DNA of 64,000 bases from Chamaecrista fasciculata (GCA_003254925.1 QANZ01016893.1:9053-73052), one strand, 5' to 3'. Positions 1 to 12,881 are shown, counted from the first letter of the stretch. Made by a program: numbers and translations. Notes: a model not told the origin generated them from the sequence alone.

Positions 1-373
1 AAAAAAAAAAAGAAAACCAATCTAGGAATTAACCAAGCAGAAGACAAGACATGTTTGGACTATCTTCTACGTCACCTACCAACACCTAAAGTCCAAAAAC
101 TTTCACTGTCTGATGGTTTGTCAGTTATCATGGTGAAAGACAACCATTTTTATGATTAAATACAGGTCCACGGTCTACCATAAAGTTCTTGCCTAATTAA
201 CCTCATCGCCATACTTGAATTGAGATTATAAAAATAGGAGTAAATTAACAGCTCCATCGGTAAAGATTAACAAGTTTACAGCTGAATTCTTGAAAGAATT
301 AAAATAAATAATTTAGTTCACGGTACAATTTTTTTATATAGAATAAAGAGTATATCAAAAAGATTAAAGAGCA
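1..373. other. AT-rich non-coding DNA
   Basis: No coding or repeat structure is recognisable apart from an A-run at the window edge. If the NPF gene to the right once had its usual first exons close by, they are not here. Confidence 0.5.
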
Positions 374-572
374 ATCAACAAAGATCGACCAAGTTGGTAA
401 GGAGTTAACTCATAACAAGGTTGTGAGTTCGATTTCCACTGTCGATATAAGGTTCTTGTTGGTAGACGATATGTAAGTACCTCTGTAAGCGCTCATAGAA
501 CCTGAAGGTCTGTCATGGTCTTGGTGAGCTCCCAAAGTCCAACTCACCTAAATTTTTTCCTTAAAAAAAATG
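374..572 (+). mobile_element. tRNA-derived SINE
   Basis: A polymerase III A-box-like stretch (GACCAAGTTGGTAAGGAGT, from about 387) is followed by a B-box-like stretch (GAGTTCGATTTCC, from about 424), and the element ends in a short A-run. An 8 bp direct repeat, AAAGAGCA, lies on both sides (366-373 and 573-580) and fits a target-site duplication. Length (about 200 bp) and layout fit plant tRNA-derived SINEs. Confidence 0.6.
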
Positions 573-739
573 AAAGAGCATATTCTTTGGTCCTTTAAGG
601 GACTAATGAGTATAGTATTTGATTTCTTTCAAAGAGTAAACTATCTATTTCAACCTTTTAATGTTGAATTGTCAACTTATTGATATTTCAGAGATTGAAT
701 TATTAATTTATTCTAAAATTTATTAAGAAAGTTTTATAT

Positions 740-1285
740 GGAATAAAACCTTATTTGATCTCTCACTAGTTCATTTTTTTTTTCATTTTGGTTCCTCTTA
801 GATTTCTTTTTTCAAATTGGTCTTTTACAATTTGTTTTATCATCAATTTTAGTTCTGTATCTAGTTTCTTTTCTAGATTGATTACATAATAATATTAATT
901 GAACATGTAAAGCTATTAATTTATAAAATAACATATTTAGTGTTACATAAACACATTTTTTTGTGATTAAAATCAGTCATTATACGTGTTTTTCTTAAAA
1001 AAGTTAGATTTTACATCAAATTTGCAATTACTTTACTAATATGACAAAAAAAAATTGTTTATCTACTAGCTAAAATACTATATATATCTTTAAATAATGG
1101 TGTTATATATTTATTTAACAATAGTAACTCACAAGTTTAGTGAAAAATTGGATAGATCGAATCAAACAATTTGAGTGAGAAACAATTTGTGAGATGCTAA
1201 ATTGAGAAGAAAATTATAAGAGACTAAATAGAAAAAAACACAAAAATGTAAAGGACTAAAATAGAGCTTTAGCCGTTATATATAT
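740..1285. repeat. Degenerate foldback (MITE-like)
   Basis: The left arm, starting near TTTGATCTCTCACTAG, is imperfectly complementary to the right arm ending near GGACTAAAATAGAGC. Both arms contain 'tttagtcc/ggaccaaa'-type phrases common in plant foldback elements. No target duplication could be assigned. Confidence 0.4.
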
Positions 1286-1304
1286 ATATATATATATCAA
1301 TTAA

Positions 1305-1680
1305 GGGCAAAATTACTTTTTTCGTTCGTTAATTTTACATTAATTTTTAATTTTTTCCTCAATGTTTATTTACTGTTAATCTTGCTGTCTTTAAAGTTTT
1401 ATAGTTTGATCAATTTTAGTTTTTGTTCTTACTTCAACCAAATATTAACAACATATTTCATGTGGCGACTAATGATAAGTAACGTAAAATTAGTAAAAAA
1501 GAATTCTTAAATCTTAACTAAACTAAAAACCACGATGAAGTCTATCATTAACTGATTAGAACAAATTAGTCAAAGAATAAAATCGATCAAAATATAAGAC
1601 TTTGAAACTTGGATGAAATTGATAATAAAAAAATATTGGAAACAAAATTAAAAATTAATGTAAAATTTGATGAGAAAAAT
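1305..1680. repeat. Foldback MITE, family also present near 51 kb
   Basis: The left arm (TTTTACATTAATTTTTAA...) and the reverse complement of the right arm share the same phrase and then run in parallel through 'TTTGATC[A/G]ATTTTA'. It ends about 40 bp before the first recognisable NPF exon. A relative with the same arm sequence lies at about 50860-51160. Confidence 0.6.
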
Positions 1681-1717
1681 ATGTGTTCTCGACATATTCC
1701 CTCCTCTTCTTGTACAG

Positions 1718-4155
1718 GGGATGACTCTTCTAACTGTAGCCGTTTCTCTAAAGTGCTTGGGGACAAAATGCACCAATGGCGGCATCTGCAACAAGGCTTC
1801 TTCCTCACAGATTGCATTCTTTTACTCAGCACTCTACACCATAGCCATTGGAGCTGGAGGAACAAAACCCAACATTTCAACCTTTGGTGCTGACCAGTTT
1901 GATGATTTTAACCCCACTGAGAAAGTGGCCAAGGCATCTTTCTTCAACTGGTGGATGTTCACCACTTTCCTAGGCGCTTTGATTGCCAATTTAGGCCTTG
2001 TTTACATACAAGAGAATGTAGGATGGGGTCTAGGCTATGCTATTCCTACGTTTGGTCTGTTTTTGTCTCTAGTTATATTCTATGTAGGCACTCCATTATA
2101 TCGCCACAAACTCAGGACCACCAATAATCCTGCTAGGGACCTCTTTCGTGTTCCTATTGTTGCCTTCAGGAACAGAAATCTCAAACTCCCTAATGACCCC
2201 TCTCACCTTCATGAGCATCAGCTTCAGCATTACATTACCAGTGGAAAACGCCAAATCTATCACACTCTAGTTCTCAGGTAATGCTTAAATTTTGTCCTTT
2301 TTTATATTTGCCTCAACCATTATCTATGAAGGCTGGTTCTCTGTGTGTGTTTGTTGTTTTTATTACTAAATGTGAGAGATATTACTTCATATTTTAATTA
2401 AAGTCGTGGTGGAGACTATTTTAGGTGATTCACAGTTAAACTGAGGTTGAGCATGCCTCTAGTGGCTTAGTGGGGTAGCATACAGTGAATTTTGGAACCA
2501 GATAAATGCATATTCCATCTTTATCTAACAGATGAACATGGTATCATATATCCAGAAGCAGGTCTCCACTATCTAAAGATTCCAATTTTACTTGCAAAAC
2601 TAGGAAGCCCACTATTTGAAACAAAAGGATATGTGGCTTTTTTTTCGTGGTACGATAGGCCACTCACCTCAAAAGGATATGTGGCTTTTCATTTGCAGAG
2701 TTCACTTTAACTTCTGAAAGAAGAATTAGTCACAGTTGTGTCCTCCACCGACACACAACAATATTGTCCCAAAATATTCCATACTCCACTAGCTACTTAG
2801 TCAATGCCATCAAATAGACATTCATGTGAAACACATTTCTCTCCACTTGCCTCACATTCGTGATAGGGAGTAAACATTGGATGAAAAACAAAACATCACA
2901 GGAATAACTGAACTGTCTCTATTACACAACATAGTAGTTATATAGCTGATTAGAGAAAACCATATGTAGTAAAGTTAATTGAAGAAGAAAAAAAAATTGT
3001 TTTGGTCCTTGACACAAGTTGATTTTTAACTTAATCCCCTTTGATAATTTCTTTTAACTTAATCTTTAAGTATTAGCATTTAGCAATGCTGTCCTTCATA
3101 TTGTCCTATTATGCAATGTTTAATTAAGTCATCAATAGATGAATGAGATGAAAAGACAACATTACAAGCGTTCTAGATGATTTAAGAAATAAATAATTAA
3201 GAGTAATATATCGTTTGTGAATAACTAAATTGAAAGTTGTAAAGCCCAAATTAAGTTTTCTTCTTGAATGAACCTTGTGTGGACAAGGCTGCAATAAAAG
3301 ACCGAGACAGCACAAGTTCCTCAAGTACACCATTGCAGTAACCCAAGTAGAAGGAGCCAAGCTTATGTGTGGTATGATCATGATATGGTTAGTGACACTA
3401 ATTCCCAGCATCATTTGGGCACAAATCAACACACTTTTTGTGAAACAAGGAACCACCTTGGACCGAAACCTCGGACCCGAGTTTAAAATCCCAGCAGCCT
3501 CACTTGGGAGCTTCGTGACACTGTCTATGCTCTTCTCTGTACCAATGTATGATCGTTTCTTCGTACCACTCATGCGTCAGAAAACAGGGAATCCCAGAGG
3601 GATCACTCTGCTTCAAAGGCTGGGAATTGGGTTTGTAATCCAAATCTTAGACATTGCAATAGCATACGCAGTTGAAGTAAAAAGAATGCATGTAATAAGA
3701 ACACATGGATTGAATGGACCAAAAGACACTGTCCCTATGAGCATTTTCTGGCTGCTTCCTCAGTATGTTCTGATTGGGATAGCTGATGTTTTCAATGCCA
3801 TTGGATTGTTGGAGTTCTTCTATGATCAATCACCAGATGAGATGCAAAGTGTAGGCACGACGTTCTTCACAAGTGGGATCGGTGTAGGGAATTTTTTGAA
3901 CAGCTTTTTGGTGACAATGGTGGCTAAGATCACAGGAAGAGGAGGGAGGAAGGGGATAACTTGAATGATTGTCACTTGGATTACTATTATGGGTTTCTGT
4001 TGTTCATATCAATTGTGAATTTGGGTGCGTTTCTTTGGGCATCAACTGCATACATTTACAAGAGGGAGACTGCAAGAGTGAAGGAGGTTCAGTGTTCTGT
4101 TCAAATGGAGAGCAATCTAACAACTTCGGATGCATCTCTTGGGTTACAAGTATGA
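1718..4155 (+). pseudogene. NPF5.1: NPF5.1-type NRT1/PTR family transporter, decayed copy
   Basis: Proton-coupled membrane transporters of the NPF/PTR family move nitrate, peptides or hormones. The first recognisable exon (1718-2277) follows a clear TTGTACAG acceptor. It encodes the family block with GAGGTKPNISTFGADQFDDF, SFFNWWMF and VGTPLYRHK, and ends at a GT donor. The second coding block (about 3268-4155) carries DKAAIKD, AQINTLFVKQGTTLDR, IPAASLGSFVTLSM, MRQKTGNPRGITLLQRLG and QYVLIGIADVFNAIGLLEFFYDQSP. The tail, VQMES...TSDASLGL, resembles Arabidopsis NPF5.1. The block lacks a convincing acceptor and has two reading-frame shifts: one just after DKAAIKDRDS (about 3320) and one near 3955, before the GDNLNDCHLDYYYGF segment, where the usual SWI residues are also missing. 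The exons encoding the first membrane helices are absent from the 1.7 kb upstream and could only lie outside the window. I call it a pseudogene. Confidence 0.82.
2622..2689. repeat. Micro-insertion A with 20 bp direct repeats
   Basis: The 20 bp sequence CAAAAGGATATGTGGCTTTT occurs at 2622-2641 and again at 2670-2689 with no mismatch. The 28 bp between them start with a T-run. It lies in the intron of the decayed transporter. Confidence 0.6.
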
Positions 4156-6106
4156 AAAATTTAATCAATTCCTATTAAAGCATGCATCACTTAAGGTTGA
4201 TAATATTAAAAAACAACTTTAATATGATGAAATCTCTTGAATCATGTGTTAAGCACCGATCAATGAGTGTATAAAGTTGAGCCGGCCAAGAATGTTCAAA
4301 TCATGAATGGTATAGTAAATTCCAATGTTGCCAAGCTTAGAAATGGCGTGGGTGTTAGAAATTTGATGAAGCTCGGGAATCAGGGCTAGGTAAGCAGTGC
4401 AATATTAAACATTTATTTTCTTATTCCCCTCCTTTATTTTGTTTTTTTTTTTTTGAAAATTTCGTGTGGAAAATCATGTTTTAAGTAGTGCTTGGCTGCA
4501 ATAAAAATAGGAAAGGAGAAAAGAAATGTCAATATTATTTATTCAACTTCAGTCTATTTTGGATCTGGCAGTTTCAGCTTTGTGTTTCTCTTGTTCACTT
4601 TCTTAAGTTTCTGTATAGACTCCTAGTTGTTTAATGAAATCTCCACGTATTTTACCAAAAAAAAAATCACAATTCGTTGTGTAGTGATATAGTGTTAATG
4701 GAGGGAGTAACTTAGCTTGCAATGAGCTATAAATTTTTCAAGAAATCAAGCATCTAACAAAAATAGGGACTAAAATGACACTATCCAAATAATTTAAAGA
4801 CCAAAACATTAATTAATAAGATTTTAAAGAACAATAACCAGTGTCCAGTACCCTCCATAATGATAACTTTATTAATCCAATAACCAAATAGGCAAATATA
4901 CACAAACAGGGTGATTTTTAATATACCTTCACATCAAATGTGTCTTTTTGACTTATTGTGAATGTACGTTGATCTTGTCACTTAAGAGTGGAAATTGTGT
5001 CCTTTCATAGAGCGTGATCATTGGGAATAACTTTGAAAGAATGAAGAAGCAGTTCAATGTGAACTCAATCAACAGGGTGAAATATGCTCTTTTAAAACTT
5101 GACCAGAAATATTCGATTCCATCCAATTGTTAAGTGTTAATTCAACCTCATTGAAAATGTAAGCCAGTGATCTTGTTTAAATTTATTGCCTGACGTTACT
5201 TTTTTATTTTCTCATGGCCCAAAATTTCCATGATCTGCATTAGCTACTTACCTGCCCACTTTGAATGATCCCTAAAAGGCCATTATCAGACCTCTACTTT
5301 GTGTTTTAAATTAATTAGAGACACAATCAATCAATCATGCTTTGAAATTTTTGGTGGCGATTAATGATAGAAAGCTATAGAAAAAGGAATATGATCAAAT
5401 CCTTCTTTAATTAGTTATCTTTACGTAGGACCCCATGTTACCATTGGAGGCAGCAAATGGAGCTATATATGTCCAACGAATTGGTAAAACATCACTTAAT
5501 TAACAAGTATGCTGAAATACGAGGAGAAAAAACAATGGTTGAAGTGAATATAATGGATACATTTTATTCTATAGTTCATCTACATTGTGTGGAAAATTTT
5601 GTAAAGATATGAGATAATTCTACAATATGACTAAAAGATATGAGACTAAAAGCACAATAAAAAAAACATACGAGATTAAATTGAGATTTGAAGAATAAAT
5701 ATGGGGAGCAAAACTGGACTTTGATTTTTTTTTTGTGCACAAAAGAAGGAATATAACACTTTAATTGTTATTTTTCTAATGGCATGCGCAACTCAACTGC
5801 TCATTTTGACAAGGCCAAAAGACATTGAAAATAATAATAATAATAATAAAACAAAGATTAAAAAGAAAAAAGCTCAATGTGAGTTAGCGTGGAGGGTTTG
5901 AAAAATTGTTGGCGGTGAGTGAGGTCAAATTTGGACTATCAAAGTATGTCTGAAGTCTACTTTTAAAGAAACTAAACACATGGACCAGTAGTACAGTACT
6001 ATTTTTATTTGGTGAAAATTTGTACTATATATATACTGCACTACTGAGATTAATCCAAACGCACTAAACAAAATTCAATATTTGTTGGCCGAAAGAAAAT
6101 TTATCA
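4156..6106. other. Intergenic region
   Basis: AT-rich, with no supported gene. It contains a short (ATA)n microsatellite at about 5829-5849 and several A/T runs. Confidence 0.6.
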
Positions 6107-7651
6107 TTAAGCGACTTGCTTTTTTTTTTTAATATATATATAGACTCCAATTAATACTAAATGAGCTAGAATTATATATATGATANGAAAAGAAGAACCA
6201 ACACTCTTAATGGACAAACCTGTACCATCACCAATGAAAACATTATTAGAACCATTATAGTCAGTAGCATCTGTGAGATTTTCAGCATCTGATGTAATGT
6301 GACAGGATGCACCAGAATCAGGATACCAATTAGGATCATAAATCGCATCAGTTGTAGCCACCATTGCTACATTCTTCGAACTAGAAGCTATACTCGATCC
6401 AGCTGAAGATGAAACAGCACCTGTTGGAGTAGAGAAAGGACTTTCAAAAGACTGATCCAAACGAAAATAACACTGCCATGCCATATGTCCTCCTTTACCA
6501 CAAATCTGACAGATAAGTTTGTTATTGGAATTGCCATGACGTCCTCCTCCTCTACCAAAATTACCACGACCTCGTCCTCTATTTGAGGATCCAGCAGAGT
6601 TTCTGTTCTGATTTGGCTTTTGATCTTTATTAAGATCAATTTTAGCTACATGAGCTTGAAGAATTTCAACATTCTTTTTCTTTTTAGACAAACGTTCTTC
6701 TTGAGTGAGCAAAAACGATTTCAGCTCCTCAACAGAGAAAGGATCTTTTCTAGCAAGCATAGAGGTAATTGTACCTTCAAACTCGTCATCAAGACCTTCA
6801 ATAACAGCTTCAATATGCTCCGTGAGTGTAATCGGAGATCCAATAGCTGCTAAAGAATCAGCAATCTTCTTGATCTTCAAGAAGTACTCATTTAGAGTCA
6901 TAGCACCTTTCTTAAGTGTGCGAAGCTGCGTCCTGTACTGTTGTACTTTAGCCCGAGTATGAGTGGAAAAATGATCCTCAAGCTTCTCCCACACTTGATA
7001 GGAGTAGTCAAGACCAATCATCCAATCTGCCATTCCCTCAGACATAGACGCAAGCAACCAGGAAAGCAACAGAGAGTCCTGTTGTTCCCAGTTTAGAAAA
7101 GCATCATTCAAACGCCCTGCCTCTTCATCATCAGTGGTCAGATAGCGTTGAGGAACACACTGTGAACCAAGAATGTACCTCTGAAGACGATATCCTTTTA
7201 TGGTAGCCATCACTTGATGACGCCATGAAAGATAGTTAGATTCCTCAAGTTTAACCGGAACTGGATGATTAAACGTCTGAAGTGAAAAATTCGAACCAGA
7301 ATTCGAACCAGAATTCAAACCAGAATTCGAACGCCTACAGACAGAGGAAGAAGGAGATGATTGAGTAGCGTCAGCCATTTTCGGCTCTGATACCATGAAA
7401 TGATAAAAGCGGAAGATGATTTCTGTAGAGAAATGAATTTCTGTATATTGAATTAAATTGTTCTGAGTGTGACTAGTTACAATTTATAACAAAGCTTTAC
7501 ACTGAAAACTGATGAACTAATAACGAACTGATTTCAAAACAGAAATGAAACAGAATTTGGTAAACTAACTAATGTCCACGTGTTCATAACTAATCCACGT
7601 GTCCATAACTAATTACTCAGCTAAATTATCCTTTACACAAAGTAACCCACA
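6107..7651 (-). mobile_element. Ty1-copia LTR retrotransposon fossil (LTR, primer site, gag, start of protease)
   Basis: On the minus strand the order is one LTR (about 7396-7651, inner end CA; outer end uncertain, 7639 or 7651), a primer-binding site TGGTATCAGAGCC (7383-7395) complementary to initiator tRNA-Met as in copia elements, then gag from the Met at 7378. Gag shows the copia-type core (NYLSWRHQVMATIKGYRL, FLNWEQQDSLLLSWLLAS, ARKDPFSVEEL), a Gly/Arg-rich stretch, a CCHC zinc knuckle (CQICGKGGHMAWQC) and the protease signature WYPDSGASCHIT. Integrase, reverse transcriptase, RNase H and a second LTR are not present, so the copy is broken. Gag is still largely open, which suggests a fairly recent insertion. 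One undetermined base (6185) lies in it. Confidence 0.9.
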
Positions 7652-7672
7652 TCTTCAACTATATATATATCA
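7577..7672 (+). promoter_or_regulatory. Peroxidase promoter with two LTR-borne G-boxes and a TATA-like stretch
   Basis: Two perfect CACGTG G-boxes (7577-7582 and 7596-7601) lie inside the copia LTR. A TATA-like stretch (about 7660-7671) lies just outside it, roughly 115 bp before the peroxidase ATG at 7784. G-boxes bind bZIP and bHLH factors and are palindromic, so LTR orientation does not matter. That they drive the peroxidase is inference. Confidence 0.5.
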
Positions 7673-7783
7673 ATAGCATCTCACTGCATGCACATCACAA
7701 GCATATTATTGAAGCTGAGTACAAACCCTCACACCTTTGACCTTTGTTAATTTGATTTGCTATATTATATTAAAGAATATATT

Positions 7784-9177
<1,394 letters not shown>

Positions 9178-10118
9178 TTAATTAATTACCTTAATTAATC
9201 ACTGCCATTTATCATATATACCTAGTATGAGTATCCTATGTTTCATCTGCTTTTTGGCTTTACACTTTTTTTACTATGTTTATTTCCGGTATTTTTCATT
9301 TTCCAATTTTAACCTCAACGCACTCCTTTAGTCCTTTTACTTCCTCTTCTTCCTAATGTTTGAAAATTGTTTTAATGAATAAAACCAAACACTATTTATA
9401 CGTTGAATTTTTAATTCTTGGCAAAATGATTCACTGCAAGCTTAATTAATTTGTCCAGCGCCAGCCTAGTGTCGCCGAATTATACACATATTTGTGTTTA
9501 ACATGTACAATATTTATACAAGTTTTAAAATATAAAATTATTTTTAAAGACTTTGGATATAATAAATAATAAAAAATGACACACATAATATATATCATGA
9601 ATAGATATTGTAATTTTTAAAATTTCTACTAAAATTTATAAATTTTAAATTGTTTATACTTGTGTGTTCATATGTATCTCGTGTTTGCGTCAGAGTTGTT
9701 CTCTGTAGTCTAAAGCATTATGTTCAATTTTTTTTTCTGAAAACTACAAAAATTGTAAATACACAAGCTACGATTTCCGCAGAAGTCAAAACTGAACGTA
9801 ACACTAGTTGCATAGATTAATTAGTGAAAACTACCAGAGGTAATTTATACAGCTTCCGGAAAAAAGTGGATGCATCTAATTTACGGGCCTGAAAGTGCAA
9901 ATGTTTAATATGGAGGTAAAAAATATTCGTGATAAGCAAAGCCTAGGTGTTTTGGGTTAAATGAAAGCCCAATTTATGATGGCTAATATAATATTCATTT
10001 TCTGCACTTTTCAAAATGATCTAAAAAATAATGGACCCATCCATAATCTGCTTTTGGTTTATGACCCAATTGTTATAGTCAAAGGATTAGTTAAATAATT
10101 AACGTTATGATAATTATT
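9178..10118. other. Peroxidase 3' region and intergenic DNA
   Basis: A candidate poly(A) signal, AATAAA (9378-9383), lies about 200 bp past the stop. The rest is AT-rich with no recognisable gene. Confidence 0.5.
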
Positions 10119-10559
10119 GAGTAAAATAACTTTCCGGTCCCTGATTTATGCACTCGCTGACAGATAGGTCCCTGAATTTTACCCATTGTACTAGCCGGTC
10201 CCCGAATTTTGCAAACGCTGCACTAATTGGTCCCTCCGTCATATTGACGTTACAAAAATGCTGACGTGAGCATAACGGACGCTGATGTGTCCCGTTATGC
10301 GCTGACGTGTCCCGTTATGGCCACGTCAGCACCCGTTATGTTTTTTTTAAAAAAAAAAAGAGCTGCCACGTCATAAAATAGCGACACATCAGCATTTCCT
10401 CATTGTACTTATAGGTCCCTGACCCATTTTTATTCCATTATTCTCAATTCCCCCTCTTTTTCCTCATCTTTATTCACTTTAGTCCCAAATCCTCAAAATA
10501 AAATTGTAAAGTGTCCCAAAATTCTTTCAAACATTCCAATTTAGTCCTTAAAAATATTA

Positions 10560-10640
10560 AAAACCCTAAACCTTAAAATCCTAAAACCCTAAACCCTAAA
10601 CTCTAAATCCTAAAACCCTAAAACCTAAAACCCAAAAAAA
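10560..10640. repeat. Telomere-like CCCTAAA-type repeats inside the element
   Basis: About ten tandem, slightly degenerate units of the plant telomere type (AAACCCT and variants with an extra A) lie here. A shorter inverted counterpart (TTTAGGG-type) is at about 12243-12290 in the opposite arm. They are part of the transposon arms rather than chromosome-end DNA. Confidence 0.7.
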
Positions 10641-10873
10641 CATCACAAATTTATTTTTTCATCTTCATCTTAATTTTATTTTAACGAGACACATCATCTT
10701 TCATTATCCCAGTTTTTTTTTCAAGTCATACACATCATTTTAAGTCATACACATCATCTTCATCTTCCCAGACACATCACACATCATCACATTTGGGTCA
10801 TGCACATCATCTTCATTTAGTCCTTAAGCCTTCATCCATCGATACCCAGATGATGAAAGTTACCTATATTCAT

Positions 10874-11035
10874 TCATCTATGTGGGTTCTTTGAAAGTGG
10901 CATTTCAGTAATCATTTTTGCGACAAAACCCAGAAAAGGTTTCATCACTGTTCCGCCGTCCTCTTCCTCCTTGATGTTCTGGATCGTCTTCCTCACAATG
11001 CTCAGAATCGAAGCCCTAATCCCGCCATCGCTCAT
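10874..11035 (-). other. Small open segment of unknown origin in the element
   Basis: A 53-codon frame from ATG at 11035 to TGA at 10874 encodes a polar, Lys/Glu-containing peptide (starting MSDGGIRASILSIVRKTIQN). The composition looks more like a coding exon than transposon filler. I do not recognise the family. It may be a second captured gene fragment, or chance. Confidence 0.25.
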
Positions 11036-11231
11036 CTTCACAATACAACCCACGAAGCCACAAACTTGCGTTTTGAGATGAGAAATCGAATCAAAATCTC
11101 AGCCAAAACGAAATCGAAATCGAAGTCGTGCCATTCTGAATTAATTTCGTTTTGAGATGAGAAATCGAAGTCGGNATCATCATTCATATCCCTTCTCCCT
11201 CAACGCAGCCTCTGCTTCATCCTTCAACTCC

Positions 11232-11492
11232 CTAACTCAGATCGGTGTTCTTGTCCTTAGGCTTCGCCTGAACCGTCTTAAAATGCCCCGTGCCGTCCTT
11301 CGCTACCGCTAGATTCGCCTTCACCGCCGCCATCGGAGACGCCAACAGCCTCCTCTCTCCGTTCCGAAGCCACCGTGGAAACTCCGTATCATAATCCTCC
11401 GTCGTATTCTCCTGGTTACTTTTTTCAGATCTGACGGTGTTAAGCGATTTTGCAAACGATGCGTTCACGGTGAGGCCGTTTCGGATCATCAT
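11232..11492 (-). pseudogene. Captured fragment of a pectin methylesterase gene
   Basis: The 86-codon frame reads NGLTVNASFAKSLNTV..., then FPRWLRNGERRLLASP, then ANLAVAKDGTGHFKTVQA, and then leaves the family. This is the junction between the inhibitor-like pro-region and the catalytic domain of plant pectin methylesterases. The RRLL subtilase-processing motif and the conserved start of the mature enzyme (AKDGTGHFKTV) are visible. The catalytic QDTL, DFIFG and RPW blocks are missing, so it cannot encode an enzyme. It sits inside the inverted-repeat element and is GC-richer than its surroundings, as expected for a captured host fragment. An undetermined base lies just past it, at 11175. Confidence 0.75.
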
Positions 11493-11772
11493 GGTGAAAT
11501 TGGAAGTGGCCGGCGACGCTGAGATTGGAATCAGAGTTGAAAACAGAGAGAGTGAGATTCAAATCGTGGTGTTTGCGTTGTGTTTTGCGTTGTGAATCTG
11601 TGAGGAAGATGAAGGTGATTTGGAGGAAATTAGGATGAAGGTGAAGGTGATGAAGATGATGATGATGAAATTAAGATTTAGGGACCAAAATATTTTTTTA
11701 ATTCTGATTTAATAAATTTGAGGACCCATGGACCAAATTGCAAGAGAGTGGTTTTTTTAGGGTTTAGGGTTN

Positions 11773-11939
11773 TCCTCTAGAGTTCCTTTCTCTACATTTC
11801 TTGTAGAGTATGAGAGAGAAAGGAAGAGAAAAGAAGAGAGAGAAAAAGGAAATTTAATTTTTGTATATTTTTATTTCATGGAATCCATATTTTTAGTCTA
11901 ACTCCACAAGAAATGCATGGGAAAGAACTCTAGAGGATC
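11773..11939. repeat. Small inverted-repeat insertion within the 2.6 kb element
   Basis: The ends TCCTCTAGAGTTC... and ...GAACTCTAGAGGA are perfect inverted copies enclosing about 140 bp, including a GA-rich tract. The flanks are repeats of the host element, so this is a nested insertion. Confidence 0.5.
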
Positions 11940-12803
11940 CAAATCCGAAAAAGAGGGGGAATTGAGAATAATAGAATAAAAATGGGTTAGAGACCTATAA
12001 ATGCAATGAGAAAATGTGATGAATGCTGAAACTTCCAAGGGTTTTGGGATACTTTACAATTTTATTTTTAAGATTTGGGACTAAAATGAATGAAGAAGAT
12101 GAAAAAGATGAAGAAGAGGATTAAAAAAAAGATTTAGGGGATTTAGGGGTTTTGGGACCAAATTGCAAGAAAGTAGTTTTAATGAGGTGTCAAGTGAAAA
12201 TGAGTTGGATATTAATTTTGGGACCAAATTGCAAGAGAGTAGTTTTAAGGCTTTAGGGTTTTAGAGTTTAGGGTTTAGGGTTTTAAATATTTTTAAGGAC
12301 TAAATTGAAATATTTGGAAGAGTTTTGGGGCACTTTACAATTTTATTTTGAGGATTTGGGACTAAAATGAATGTAGATGAGGAAAAAGAGGGGGAATTGA
12401 GAATAAGTGGCTGGATCAATTAAGGGACCGCAAATTACACTGGCCAAAACCCAGGGACCGGAAAATACACTACAACAATGCTGATGTGTCTCTATTTATC
12501 TATGTGGCACAATTTTTTTTTTCAACATAACGGGATCTGACGTGGCGATAACGTGACACGTCAGCACATAACGGGACACATCAGCGTCCGTTATGGCCAC
12601 GTCAGCATTTTTGTAACGCCAATATGACGGAGGGACCAATTAGTGCAGCGTTTGCAAAATTCGGGGACCGGCTTGTACAATAGGTAAAATTCAGGGACCT
12701 ATCTGTCAGCGAGTGCATAAATCAGGGACCGGAAAGTTATTTTACTCCTTCTAAATAATAGGAGCACTAGAAATCAATTATCTATTGAATCCGTCATGCT
12801 ATA

Positions 12804-12854
12804 AAATTGTAATTATCTTCTTCTTTTTTTTTTTGATGAAATTGTAATTATCTT
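12804..12854. repeat. Micro-insertion B with 16 bp direct repeats
   Basis: AAATTGTAATTATCTT occurs at 12804-12819 and 12839-12854. The 19 bp in between are a T-rich run ending GATG (sense reading CATC followed by an A-run). Confidence 0.65.
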
Positions 12855-12881
12855 TCTTTACTTATTTTCTTTATACTATTA

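Larger units (their letters stand above)
10119..12747. mobile_element. 2.6 kb long-terminal-inverted-repeat element carrying gene fragments (Pack-MULE-like)
   Basis: The outer ends are inverted copies starting GAGTAAAATAACTTTCCGG, and complementarity runs for about 285 bp with few mismatches (10119-10410 against about 12475-12747). Weaker inverted similarity continues inward, with telomere-like repeats. There is no transposase. The interior holds a pectin methylesterase fragment and a second open segment, both on the minus strand. Long arms plus captured host coding DNA fit a Pack-MULE. A related 307 bp MITE at 56.6 kb shares the GAGTAAA...GGTCCCTG terminus and has a 10 bp target duplication, which supports Mutator affinity. 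I could not find a target duplication for this copy, so its ends may be altered. Single undetermined bases occur at 11175 and 11772. Confidence 0.7.

Noticed and set aside
7757-7783. Longer peroxidase N-terminus from an upstream TTG (MLYYIKEYI)
   Set aside because: It would start at TTG, not ATG, and would spoil the signal peptide; ATG 7784 gives a normal secretory start.
11232-11492. Pectin methylesterase as a working gene
   Set aside because: Only the pro-region junction and the first residues of the catalytic domain are present, and it lies inside a transposon.
11928-11942. CTCTAGAGGATCC resembles an XbaI-BamHI cloning polylinker, suggesting vector contamination
   Set aside because: The match is short. 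It is part of a natural inverted repeat with 11773, and the flanking sequence is transposon DNA of the same family.
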